Origin: a bacterium
GTDB taxonomy: Bacteria; Patescibacteriota; Saccharimonadia; Saccharimonadales; JACDBH01
Length of the DNA stretch: 7,522 nucleotides
Direction of reading: 5' to 3'
Assembly: GCA_029557395.1 (NCBI GenBank)
Contig: JAKQIK010000074.1
Coordinates: 1-7,522, forward strand
Shown here: positions 1 to 5,823 of the stretch, in pieces
Layout of the letters: every line of letters begins with the position of its first letter
Position numbering within the stretch: the stretch's first letter is position 1
Program-made: the position numbers and the translations under genes
Notes under the pieces: generated by a model
Told to the model about the DNA's origin: nothing
Database searches by the model: none
What the model saw: the letters and a program-made list of their open reading frames with translations, nothing else

Positions 1-12
1 TAATGTAGTAGG

Positions 13-351
13 TTAATTATTTGGTGTCTGTTCATCAACTTCTTGACTGGAGTCTTCTTGAACTTCAAGAACTACAGAATTATTTGTATCGGCTGTGTTT
101 ATATCTTCCTGAATAGTTTCTTCCTGAGTGGGTTCGAGGGTAATTTGATTTACCTCGCGGTAGCTGGGCATATTTGCAGTAACAGGGATACTTCGGCTAG
201 AGGTAGTATTAGCTGGAGTAGACTCGACCTTATGATTAGCCACGCCTATACCGCCGGTAGCCACGCCTGCTAGTAGTAGACCGGCTACCAGGCGACGTCC
301 GTTATGTTTTTTATTATTTTCTGTTGGGCTTTTTTGGTTTTGTTCGTTCAT
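13..351 (-). CDS. Small single-pass exported or membrane-anchored protein, unknown function
   Basis: I do not recognise this 112-residue protein. It starts with a polar, basic stretch (about residues 1-20, ending KKHNGRR), followed by one hydrophobic segment at about 21-38 (LVAGLLLAGVATGGIGVA) with glycines and alanines at helix-packing spacing. The remaining 70 or so residues are hydrophilic, rich in Thr, Ser, Gln and Glu, acidic and probably disordered. This reads as a signal peptide or N-terminal anchor with an extracytoplasmic acidic tail. No lipobox cysteine, LPXTG motif or enzyme domain is visible. The frame stays open upstream to a TTG at 426, but that codon is part of the -35 box of the promoter at 398-426, so the ATG at 351 is the start. 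Its upstream AAAAGAAAC is only a weak Shine-Dalgarno site. It is divergent from the proB-like gene and ends at the window edge, so downstream partners are unseen. Confidence 0.7.
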   Translation of the reverse strand: MNEQNQKSPTENNKKHNGRRLVAGLLLAGVATGGIGVANHKVESTPANTTSSRSIPVTANMPSYREVNQITLEPTQEETIQEDINTADTNNSVVLEVQEDSSQEVDEQTPNN

Positions 352-397
352 AGTGTTTCTTTTATTTTGATGTTTTTGTTTGTCAGTCTTATGTAAT

Positions 398-426
398 ATA
401 TTAGCAAATTTATTACATTTTGTCAA
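398..426 (-). promoter_or_regulatory. Sigma-70-type promoter of the small membrane protein gene
   Basis: Read on the minus strand, a perfect -35 TTGACA (426-421) is separated by exactly 17 nt from a -10 box TAATAT (403-398). Transcription should begin near 391, giving a leader of about 40 nt before the ATG at 351. This is the best-matching promoter in the window and it settles the start codon of the gene. Confidence 0.75.
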
Positions 427-439
427 GAAGATTGTACTA

Positions 440-468
440 TTGAATTAATACTTGAGCTGTAATATCAT
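440..468 (+). promoter_or_regulatory. Likely promoter of proB-proS, giving a near-leaderless mRNA
   Basis: TTGAAT (440-445, 4 of 6 to consensus), a 17-nt spacer and TATCAT (463-468, 5 of 6) precede the ATG at 478. Initiation 6-7 nt after the -10 box would fall at about 475, leaving a leader of 0-3 nt, and no Shine-Dalgarno site is present. An overlapping TAATAT at 460-465 is an alternative -10 but has no well-spaced -35. The -35 lies only 13 nt from the -35 of the divergent minus-strand promoter. Confidence 0.5.
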
Positions 469-477
469 AGTAATAAG

Positions 478-1242
478 ATGGAAAAGGATATTGTTGTTGC
501 TAAATTCGGTTCTGAAGTTGTTTGTGGAGATGATGGTGTAGAACAAGAAATCATTGCTGGTTATGTCAGCGGTTTGATAGACAGAAAAAGGGATAATGGT
601 TTGATAGTAGTCTCTTCGGGTGCAATTAAGGCTGGTGAGGCGAGGCTTAGAAAAAATCATTTTGAAGTAGACAAATATGATGATGTTACCTTGGCTCAGC
701 TTGGTTGCACGACAGTGATGCATGCCTGGGAATCTGAATTTGAAAGGCATAAAGTAATGGCCGGCGGACTACTGACTACGCACCATGAAATAGAAGACAG
801 ACAAGAAGGTTCTATGCTACAAAAAACTTTACGTAAAGCTTTGGATAAGGATGTAGTGAGTATTATCAACGAAAATGATGCACTTAGTGAAGAAGAGCTG
901 ATGGCTTATGCTGAAGCTGCCGACAATGACGGTCTTGCTACGTTGATAGCTATAAAATCTGGTGCAAGTGAGTTAAATATCTATACCACACAAGGTGGTA
1001 TATACGATGACAGCGGTGTGTTGATAGAGGAGATAAATCGACACAATTATTATGAGATTGAAAGTATGTTAGCTAGTAGACAAGGTCAGAAGTCTAGTAC
1101 GAGCACAAGAGGGGGTGGCCGTGGAGGAGTAATTAAGAAAATACAGGCAGCCAAAAAAGCATCGATGGCCGGTATAGCAGTCTCTATCATGAAGCCTACT
1201 GAAAATATGGTTGGCGAGAATATTACTAGGGTAATATGGTAG
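478..1242 (+). CDS. proB: ProB-like amino acid kinase (glutamate 5-kinase family, no PUA domain)
   Basis: The 254-residue product is a single amino-acid-kinase domain most like glutamate 5-kinase, which phosphorylates glutamate with ATP as the first step of proline synthesis. Visible family motifs are AKFGS (8-12, with the phosphate-binding Lys9), VVSSGAIKAG (44-53), IINEND (129-134, the glutamate-site NEND), ADNDGLA (148-154), and a glycine loop followed by Lys (GGGRGGVIKK, 212-221). Two deviations stand out. The usual TDxxGLY nucleotide-site motif reads TTQGGIY (170-176), losing the Asp, and the usual GTGGM loop reads GRGGV. The C-terminal PUA domain of long G5Ks is absent. The gene is 9 nt upstream of proS, so the two are probably cotranscribed. 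No proA or proC lies in the window. Family membership is secure, but substrate and activity are inferred. Confidence 0.75.
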   Translation: MEKDIVVAKFGSEVVCGDDGVEQEIIAGYVSGLIDRKRDNGLIVVSSGAIKAGEARLRKNHFEVDKYDDVTLAQLGCTTVMHAWESEFERHKVMAGGLLTTHHEIEDRQEGSMLQKTLRKALDKDVVSIINENDALSEEELMAYAEAADNDGLATLIAIKSGASELNIYTTQGGIYDDSGVLIEEINRHNYYEIESMLASRQGQKSSTSTRGGGRGGVIKKIQAAKKASMAGIAVSIMKPTENMVGENITRVIW

Positions 1243-1251
1243 GATAAGTTT

Positions 1252-2505
1252 ATGAAATATTCACAAATTTTTACTAAGACCAAAAAACAAGCCCCAGCGG
1301 ATGAGGTGTCAAAGAACGCTCAGTTGCTGATCAGGGCAGGTTATGTATACAAAGAGATGGCTGGTGTATATGATTATCTACCCCTAGGCCTTAAAGTAAT
1401 AGAAAACATAAAATCGATAATACGTCAAGAGATGAATGCAATTGGCGGAGACGAATTAGTGATGAGTAGTCTGCAGAATAAAGCGGTATGGGAATCTACT
1501 GGCAGGTGGTCCGAAGAAGCAGTTGATGTTTGGTTTAAGTCAAGTCTACAGGATGGGACTGATATAGGTTTTGGTTGGTCTCATGAAGAGCCAATCTTAG
1601 CTATGATGAAGCAATATATCGAAAGCTATAAAGACCTGCCAGTATCCGTTTACCAATTCCAGACTAAAATGCGTAATGAGCTGAGAGCAAAAAGTGGAAT
1701 TATGCGTGGTCGTGAGTTCGTGATGAAGGATATGTATTCTCTACATTCAAGCCAAGAAGACATGGATAAGTATTATGACAGAGTCATAGATGCCTATAAG
1801 CGGATTTTTGATAGACTTGGAATAGGCGATGATACATACATTACATTTGCCAGCGGTGGGGCATTTACTAAATTTAGTCATGAGTTTCAGACAGTTTGCG
1901 ATGCCGGAGAGGACGTACTTTATATCAGTGATGATGGGCAGGTTGCCGTCAATGAAGAGGTGTTAGATGATGCAACTGAAGAGATTGGAATTGATAAGGC
2001 GCTACTTAGTCCAGTTAAGACTGCTGAAGTAGGAAATATATTCAAGTTCGGTACAGAAAAGTCTGAGAAGATGGGTATTAAGGTTAATACATCAGATGGT
2101 GGTGAGCAATTTGTTTATTTGGCTTCTTATGGTATTGGTGTGACTCGTGTTATGGGTGTGATTGCAGAGAAAATGTCTGATGAAAAGGGTTTGGTTTGGC
2201 CAGAGAATATCGCACCGTTCAGAGTTTATTTGACCACAATTGGGCAAGACGAAGCTGTAATCAGCCAGGCCAGTGAGTTGTATAAAGATTTGACTGAACT
2301 TAGCGTGGAGGTACTATGGGATGACAGGGATGCACGACCAGGTGAGAAGTTTGCCGATGCTGATTTATTAGGTTTCCCACACCGAGTTGTAATTAGCCCA
2401 AAGACTTTACAGCAAGGTAGTGTAGAATACAAAGCCCGTACATCAACAGAGGTAGATCTAATATCAATAGATGAATTAAAAAATCGGTTGAACTTGATAA
2501 ATTAA
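1252..2505 (+). CDS. proS: Prolyl-tRNA synthetase, short form without editing domain
   Basis: This cytoplasmic class II synthetase charges tRNA-Pro with proline. In 417 residues the order is: catalytic core with motif 1 region (about 38-80, GVYDYLPLG and following), the WSHEEPI substrate loop (109-115), motif 2 (TKMRNELRAKSGIMRGREF, 138-156), motif 3 (YGIGVTR, 293-299) and a C-terminal HGTP anticodon-binding domain (about 323-417) containing DDRDARPGEKFADADLLG. Long bacterial ProRS has about 570 residues with an INS editing domain of some 180 residues between motifs 2 and 3. Here the core runs from SHEF (209-212) to EVGNIFKFG (from about 261) through only about 50 residues, so INS is missing, as in the short forms of alphaproteobacteria. 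The ATG at 1252 has an AGGA site 7 nt upstream that overlaps the end of proB. It is followed by a terminator at 2524-2558. Confidence 0.95.
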   Translation: MKYSQIFTKTKKQAPADEVSKNAQLLIRAGYVYKEMAGVYDYLPLGLKVIENIKSIIRQEMNAIGGDELVMSSLQNKAVWESTGRWSEEAVDVWFKSSLQDGTDIGFGWSHEEPILAMMKQYIESYKDLPVSVYQFQTKMRNELRAKSGIMRGREFVMKDMYSLHSSQEDMDKYYDRVIDAYKRIFDRLGIGDDTYITFASGGAFTKFSHEFQTVCDAGEDVLYISDDGQVAVNEEVLDDATEEIGIDKALLSPVKTAEVGNIFKFGTEKSEKMGIKVNTSDGGEQFVYLASYGIGVTRVMGVIAEKMSDEKGLVWPENIAPFRVYLTTIGQDEAVISQASELYKDLTELSVEVLWDDRDARPGEKFADADLLGFPHRVVISPKTLQQGSVEYKARTSTEVDLISIDELKNRLNLIN

Positions 2506-2523
2506 ACCTTTATACTGATTATT

Positions 2524-2558
2524 AAGAACTGGTCGCATAATGTGCACCAGTTTTTTAT
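2524..2558 (+). terminator. Intrinsic terminator of the proB-proS unit
   Basis: AACTGGT (2527-2533) pairs perfectly with ACCAGTT (2546-2552). After a bulged C the stem can extend by GCA/TGC around a TAATG loop. The right arm runs straight into six T residues (2551-2556). It begins about 20 nt after the proS stop codon. Confidence 0.85.
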
Positions 2559-2561
2559 ACT
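2556..2561 (+). promoter_or_regulatory. Candidate -10 box of greA
   Basis: TATACT (5 of 6 to TATAAT) overlaps the tail of the proS terminator. It would start transcription near 2568, giving a leader of about 43 nt. No good -35 is found at 16-18 nt upstream (TCGCAT at 17), so the call is weak. It is offered because greA needs its own promoter after a strong terminator. Confidence 0.3.
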
Positions 2562-2610
2562 AAAGCGTGCTAGGACCTAGTTGGTTCTTGAGCGTGGAAA
2601 GGAAAAAATA

Positions 2611-3072
2611 ATGAAGAAGCAATATCATCTAACACCAGAAGGTTTGGCAGAGCTCAAAGCTGAGCTAGCAGAATTAGTATCCCGTCGATCCGAAATTGCC
2701 GAAGAGATTGCATCTGCAAGATCACAGGGTGATTTGGCTGAGAATGCAGAATATCATGAAGCTAAAGAAGAGCAGGGGCGTAATGAGGGTCGTATCGAAG
2801 AGATTGAAAATATTTTGGCTAACTCAGAAGTTATAGAAACACCAAAAGACGACAATAAAGTACGCCTTGGCTCCAAGGTTGAACTAAAGAGTGAAGATAA
2901 CAAAGTTAAAGAATTTCAGATTGTTGGTACGGTAGAAGCTGACCCCTTAAACGGTAAGATTAGCGACGAATCACCAATCGGTCAAGCATTACTTGGCAAA
3001 AAGGTTGGCGAGGAGGTCGAGATTAAAACTCCAGCAGAAACAGCAATTTACAAAATAGCTGATATCTCGTAA
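2611..3072 (+). CDS. greA: Transcription elongation factor GreA
   Basis: GreA enters the secondary channel of RNA polymerase and stimulates cleavage of backtracked transcripts so that elongation resumes. The 153-residue product has the normal family length. An N-terminal antiparallel coiled coil (about 1-77) carries the tip sequence GDLAENAEYHEAKEEQG with the catalytic acidic pair Asp41 and Glu44 at the same positions as in E. coli. An FKBP-like C-terminal domain follows (about 80-153), including VRLGSKVEL and SPIGQALLGKKVGEEVEI. The ATG at 2611 is chosen because AAAGGA lies 7 nt upstream and the protein then begins like other GreA proteins (MKKQYHLTPEGL). An in-frame TTG at 2581 would add ten unconserved residues. 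The gene sits alone between two terminators. Confidence 0.95.
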   Translation: MKKQYHLTPEGLAELKAELAELVSRRSEIAEEIASARSQGDLAENAEYHEAKEEQGRNEGRIEEIENILANSEVIETPKDDNKVRLGSKVELKSEDNKVKEFQIVGTVEADPLNGKISDESPIGQALLGKKVGEEVEIKTPAETAIYKIADIS

Positions 3073-3091
3073 TTTGTATTTCATGTCTATC

Positions 3092-3131
3092 GATAAACCT
3101 TGGCAGATAAATGCTGAGGTTTATCTTTATT
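3092..3131 (+). terminator. Intrinsic terminator of greA
   Basis: GATAAACCT (3092-3100) and AGGTTTATC (3117-3125) form a perfect 9-bp stem. An inner CAG/CTG pair can add 3 bp across a small bulge around an ATAAATG loop. A T-rich tail, TTTATT (3126-3131), follows. It starts 20 nt after the greA stop and ends just before the lysS promoter, so greA and lysS are probably separate units. The tail is not a pure T run, so read-through is possible. Confidence 0.65.
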
Positions 3132-3148
3132 AACCACTCTGTATCAGA

Positions 3149-3154
3149 TATAAT
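3149..3154 (+). promoter_or_regulatory. -10 box of lysS, near-leaderless start
   Basis: A perfect TATAAT ends 10 nt before the lysS ATG at 3165, which places initiation at about 3161 and leaves a leader of 3-4 nt. The hexamer 17 nt upstream (TTTATT, 3126-3131) is a poor -35 and coincides with the greA terminator tail. No Shine-Dalgarno site is present. Confidence 0.55.
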
Positions 3155-3164
3155 AAGAGCTAAT

Positions 3165-4694
3165 ATGGCAACACTAAAAGATTTTCGTGATGAACGGCTA
3201 CGTAAGCTAGATGAGTTAAAAGCGCTGGGCATTAACCCCTATCCAGCTGATTCTATGCGTACCCATGATATTGATGTTATTAGGGCTGACTTTGCACAGC
3301 TCGAAGGCCAAGTTGTTACAACTGTTGGTCGTATCAAGTCTATAAGAAAATTTGGCAAAATTGCTTTTGTGGTAATACGCGATGATAGTGATAATAATCT
3401 CCAGCTATTTATTAGACAAGATGATTCTAGGGCTCAGCCAGACCGTAGTCTGAGTGAGCTTAATGTACCGGCTGAGCTACCACTACTCGATAGCGGTGAT
3501 TTTGTTGAGGCTACTGGTATCGTCATAAAGACAAAGACAGGCGAAGAATCGATAGATGTCCAAAAACTAAGAATATTGACAAAAGCTCTTCGGCCATTGC
3601 CGACTGAACAAGAGGGATTTACCAACAAAGAAGAGCGTCTGCGTCGTCGTTATGTTGATATGAATGTTAATGCTGATGTTAAGCAAAGATTTATTAGAAG
3701 GAGTAAATTTTGGCAATCTACTCGAGATTTTTTGAACGAAAGAGGATTCATAGAGATCAACATTCCAATATTAGAGCATACTACTGGTGGTGCTGATGCT
3801 AATCCTTTTGTTACCCATATGGATGCATTAGATCAAGATTTTTATCTTAGAATTAGCCATGAATTACCACTCAAACGCTTGCTGGTTGCTGGGTTTGAGA
3901 AAGTTTATGATATCGGTCCTAGGTTTAGGAATGAAAACTACAGTGATGAACATCTACCAGAGCATATTGCTATGGAGTGGTATTGGGCCTATGCTGACTG
4001 GAAGCAGGGAATGCAACTGACTCAAGAAATGGTGAGGTATATTGCCGATCATACTTGGGGCACTCGTAAATTTACTCTGGCAAATGGTATGGAGGTCGAT
4101 TTAGGTCAAGATGGTACCGACTGGCCAAAAGTAAGTTTTGTGGGTGTCCTTAAAGAAAAGTATGGTTTAGATGTCTTTAATTGTACCTTGGATGAGGTCA
4201 AACAACAGCTTGCAGAGCATAAGATCGAGGTTGAGAAGTCGGAGAATAGATCACGTGGTATTGATAAATTATGGAAAAAAATTAGAGCCGAGATTACAGG
4301 GCCTGCATTTTTGATTGATGTACCTGATTTTTTGCAACCATTAGCAAAAGTTAATAAGGATGACAATCGGCTTAGTGAACAGTTTAATCTGTTATTGGGT
4401 GGAACAGAGGCTTGCAAGGCTTATTCCGAGCTCAATGACCCAGTTCAACAGCTTGACAATTTTGTTGAACAACAATCAATGCGTGATGCTGGTGATGATG
4501 AAGCAATGATGCTTGATATTGATTATGTTGAAGCCTTGGAATACGGTATGCCTCCTGCCTGTGGTTATGGTAATAGTGAACGATTATTTTGGATGTTAGA
4601 GGGTGTTACGGCCCGTGAGGGTGTACCATTCCCACAATTACGTAGTGAGGTCGATGAGGTTACTAAATCTATTTATCCAGATATAATAAAATAA
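3165..4694 (+). CDS. lysS: Lysyl-tRNA synthetase, class II
   Basis: This class IIb synthetase charges tRNA-Lys with lysine in the cytoplasm. Its 509 residues match the family length of about 500. The N-terminal OB-fold anticodon domain covers about 45-140 (VTTVGRIKSIRKFGKIAF). The linker RRRYVDM begins motif 1, then come FLNERGFIEINIPIL, TTGGADANPFVTH, FYLRISHELPLKRLLVAGFE, motif 2 (YDIGPRFRNE), AYSELNDP and motif 3 (GYGNSERLFWM). It diverges from typical bacterial LysRS: the usual NGF/YSELND reads CKAYSELND, the motif 2 loop HNPEF reads HLPEH, and motif 3 GxGIGIDRL reads GYGNSERL. The ATG at 3165 is preferred over an in-frame ATG at 3111, which lies inside the greA terminator and upstream of the -10 box. 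Nothing conflicts with the LysRS assignment, but the active-site changes deserve a check. Confidence 0.92.
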   Translation: MATLKDFRDERLRKLDELKALGINPYPADSMRTHDIDVIRADFAQLEGQVVTTVGRIKSIRKFGKIAFVVIRDDSDNNLQLFIRQDDSRAQPDRSLSELNVPAELPLLDSGDFVEATGIVIKTKTGEESIDVQKLRILTKALRPLPTEQEGFTNKEERLRRRYVDMNVNADVKQRFIRRSKFWQSTRDFLNERGFIEINIPILEHTTGGADANPFVTHMDALDQDFYLRISHELPLKRLLVAGFEKVYDIGPRFRNENYSDEHLPEHIAMEWYWAYADWKQGMQLTQEMVRYIADHTWGTRKFTLANGMEVDLGQDGTDWPKVSFVGVLKEKYGLDVFNCTLDEVKQQLAEHKIEVEKSENRSRGIDKLWKKIRAEITGPAFLIDVPDFLQPLAKVNKDDNRLSEQFNLLLGGTEACKAYSELNDPVQQLDNFVEQQSMRDAGDDEAMMLDIDYVEALEYGMPPACGYGNSERLFWMLEGVTAREGVPFPQLRSEVDEVTKSIYPDIIK

Positions 4695-4727
4695 ATATTG
4701 AGATGTAACCAATCTGGGGAGGTCGTG

Positions 4728-4733
4728 TAAAAT
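4728..4733 (+). promoter_or_regulatory. Candidate -10 box of the DUF457 gene, leaderless start
   Basis: TAAAAT (5 of 6 to TATAAT) ends 6 nt before the ATG at 4740, so initiation would fall on or next to the start codon. A GGGGAGG at 4716-4722 resembles a Shine-Dalgarno site but ends 17 nt from the ATG, too far to act as one. No good -35 is seen. Since lysS has no visible terminator, read-through from lysS is also possible. Confidence 0.4.
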
Positions 4734-4739
4734 AGTGAC

Positions 4740-5237
4740 ATGGCAAACTACAAGGGGCATATAGCAGGTGGGCTCATTGCTGGCGTAACTGTAGCTATTA
4801 CGATATCAGTTTTTCCTAGCGAGCAATTGGCTAAATCGACAGGTTTGATCCACGAATGGCAGTTTTTGGCTAGTATATTAATTATAAGTATGTTGTTTGG
4901 GTTGTTCCCGGATGTAGATACAAATTCAAAGGCACAGGATATTTTTTTTGGAATTGTTTTTCCTTTGGATATTGTACTGATATGGCAGGGTTATATTGAA
5001 GCTGCGGCTTTTTTAGGTTTGATCGCTATGTTACCGATAATCGGGCATCATCGTGGTTGGACTCATAAAAAATGGGCAATGTTTGTTGTGCCGTTGCCAA
5101 TACTGTTGATTCCATATCTATATAATGACAAAATCATATTGGCGAGTGCGATCTATTATTCTGTTGCTGTAGCAGGATATTTCAGCCATTTGTTGCTCGA
5201 TGGCTTGATTTTGAAAAGATTTAAGATTAAGAACTGA
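4740..5237 (+). CDS. YdjM/DUF457-type membrane-bound metal-dependent hydrolase homologue
   Basis: This 165-residue polytopic membrane protein belongs to the LexA-regulated YdjM / DUF457 family, whose members are predicted membrane-bound metal-dependent hydrolases with poorly defined substrates. The conserved polar sites are His7 near the N-terminus (KGHIAGG), FPDVDTNSK (56-64), GHHRGWTHKKW (102-112) and GYFSHLLLDGL (146-156). The His and Asp residues in these sites form the presumed metal site. Hydrophobic segments lie at about 8-25, 41-56, 68-82, 85-101, 112-127 and 132-150, giving about five or six membrane spans. The C-terminus is basic (LKRFKIKN). It is followed by msrA after 9 nt, so the two are likely cotranscribed, but no functional link to MsrA is known to me. 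Family call is good; the biochemical role is unknown. Confidence 0.8.
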   Translation: MANYKGHIAGGLIAGVTVAITISVFPSEQLAKSTGLIHEWQFLASILIISMLFGLFPDVDTNSKAQDIFFGIVFPLDIVLIWQGYIEAAAFLGLIAMLPIIGHHRGWTHKKWAMFVVPLPILLIPYLYNDKIILASAIYYSVAVAGYFSHLLLDGLILKRFKIKN

Positions 5238-5246
5238 ATTAGATAG

Positions 5247-5747
5247 ATGAAAGATGACTTTTTTGAACCACAGGTAGCAGTTTTTTCGGCCGGATGTTTC
5301 TGGGGTGTTCAATATTATTTTGATCAAATACCAGGCGTGCTTGAGACGGAGGTTGGCTATACCGGTGGTAGGACACAAAATCCTACGTATGGATTGGTGT
5401 GTAATACCGATACGGGTCATGCTGAAGCAGTAAGGATAGTGTTTAATCCGAACGTAGTTGATTATCAGACCTTGTTGAAGCATTTTTTTAGAATGCATAA
5501 CCCAACACAAGTAGATAGGCAAGGACCTGATATTGGTACGCAATATCGATCATCGATATTTTATCAAAGTGATGAACAGAAGCAGGTCGCTGAGAAAGAG
5601 ATCGTCAATCAACAGCAAAATTTCAAAAAGCCTATTGCGACAAGGATAGCTTATGGGCGTGAGTTTTGGCCAGCAGAAGATTATCACCAGAAGTTTGTCG
5701 AACGTACCGGCCAAGGTATGTGCCATGTCGCATACAAACCTCTTTGA
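5247..5747 (+). CDS. msrA: Peptide-methionine (S)-S-oxide reductase MsrA
   Basis: MsrA reduces the S-epimer of methionine sulfoxide in oxidised proteins, or free, back to methionine, and is recycled by thioredoxin-type donors. The 166-residue product has the family landmarks in order: AGCFWG (15-20) with nucleophile Cys17, GYTGG (37-41), TGHAEAV (56-62), the active-site stretch GPDIGTQYRS (93-102) and FWPAEDYHQKF (140-150). A cysteine near the C-terminus (Cys159, in GMCHVAY) is a candidate resolving residue, and Cys52 is another. No signal peptide or MsrB domain is present, so it is a cytoplasmic, single-domain form. The start ATG is 9 nt after the DUF457 stop with no clear Shine-Dalgarno site, which suggests translational coupling in an operon. 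Confidence 0.95.
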   Translation: MKDDFFEPQVAVFSAGCFWGVQYYFDQIPGVLETEVGYTGGRTQNPTYGLVCNTDTGHAEAVRIVFNPNVVDYQTLLKHFFRMHNPTQVDRQGPDIGTQYRSSIFYQSDEQKQVAEKEIVNQQQNFKKPIATRIAYGREFWPAEDYHQKFVERTGQGMCHVAYKPL

Positions 5748-5754
5748 CTATCTT

Positions 5755-5766
5755 TTTGTATACAAA
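5755..5766. promoter_or_regulatory. Perfect 12-bp palindrome, possible operator
   Basis: TTTGTATACAAA is perfectly self-complementary with no loop, so it looks like a dimeric DNA-binding site and not an RNA hairpin. It lies 7 nt after the msrA stop and 44 nt before the HAD -10 box. It also fills the end of a 17-nt spacer between TTGACT (5744-5749) and TATTTA (5767-5772), a possible weak upstream promoter. No regulator gene is visible nearby. Confidence 0.3.
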
Positions 5767-5809
5767 TATTTACACCAGATATTATCTATCTAACTTTAGT
5801 GAAACAGTC

Positions 5810-5815
5810 TATAAT
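5810..5815 (+). promoter_or_regulatory. -10 box of the HAD-rsmE unit, leaderless start
   Basis: A perfect TATAAT ends 8 nt before the ATG at 5824, so initiation would fall at about 5822 and leave essentially no leader. The hexamer 17 nt upstream (TATCTA) is not a recognisable -35, and no Shine-Dalgarno site is present. Confidence 0.5.
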
Positions 5816-5823
5816 AATGTCTA

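Noticed and set aside
43..273. Plus-strand open frame of 76 codons
   Set aside because: It is antisense to the small anchored protein, has no start signal and shows no family resemblance.
352..426. N-terminal extension of the minus-strand protein to a TTG at 426
   Set aside because: The TTG is the first half of the -35 box and the -10 box lies inside the extension, so it would not be transcribed; the ATG at 351 is downstream of the promoter.
2581..2610. TTG start adding ten residues to GreA
   Set aside because: The ATG at 2611 has a well-placed AAAGGA and gives the canonical GreA N-terminus with Asp41/Glu44 numbering intact.
3111..3164. Earlier ATG for LysRS
   Set aside because: It lies in the greA terminator hairpin and upstream of the TATAAT at 3149; the added 18 residues do not resemble the LysRS N-terminus.
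4106..4417. Minus-strand open frame of 103 codons inside lysS
   Set aside because: It is fully antisense to a conserved gene and its Ser/Leu-rich translation is typical of a shadow frame.
4695..4739. Shine-Dalgarno site GGGGAGG for the DUF457 gene
   Set aside because: It ends 17 nt from the ATG, beyond working distance, and the TAAAAT box between it and the ATG suggests it is upstream of the transcription start.
5118..5543. Minus-strand open frame of 141 codons
   Set aside because: It is antisense across the end of the DUF457 gene and the first half of msrA, both of which are clear; the translation has no recognisable domain and there is no Shine-Dalgarno site or promoter.
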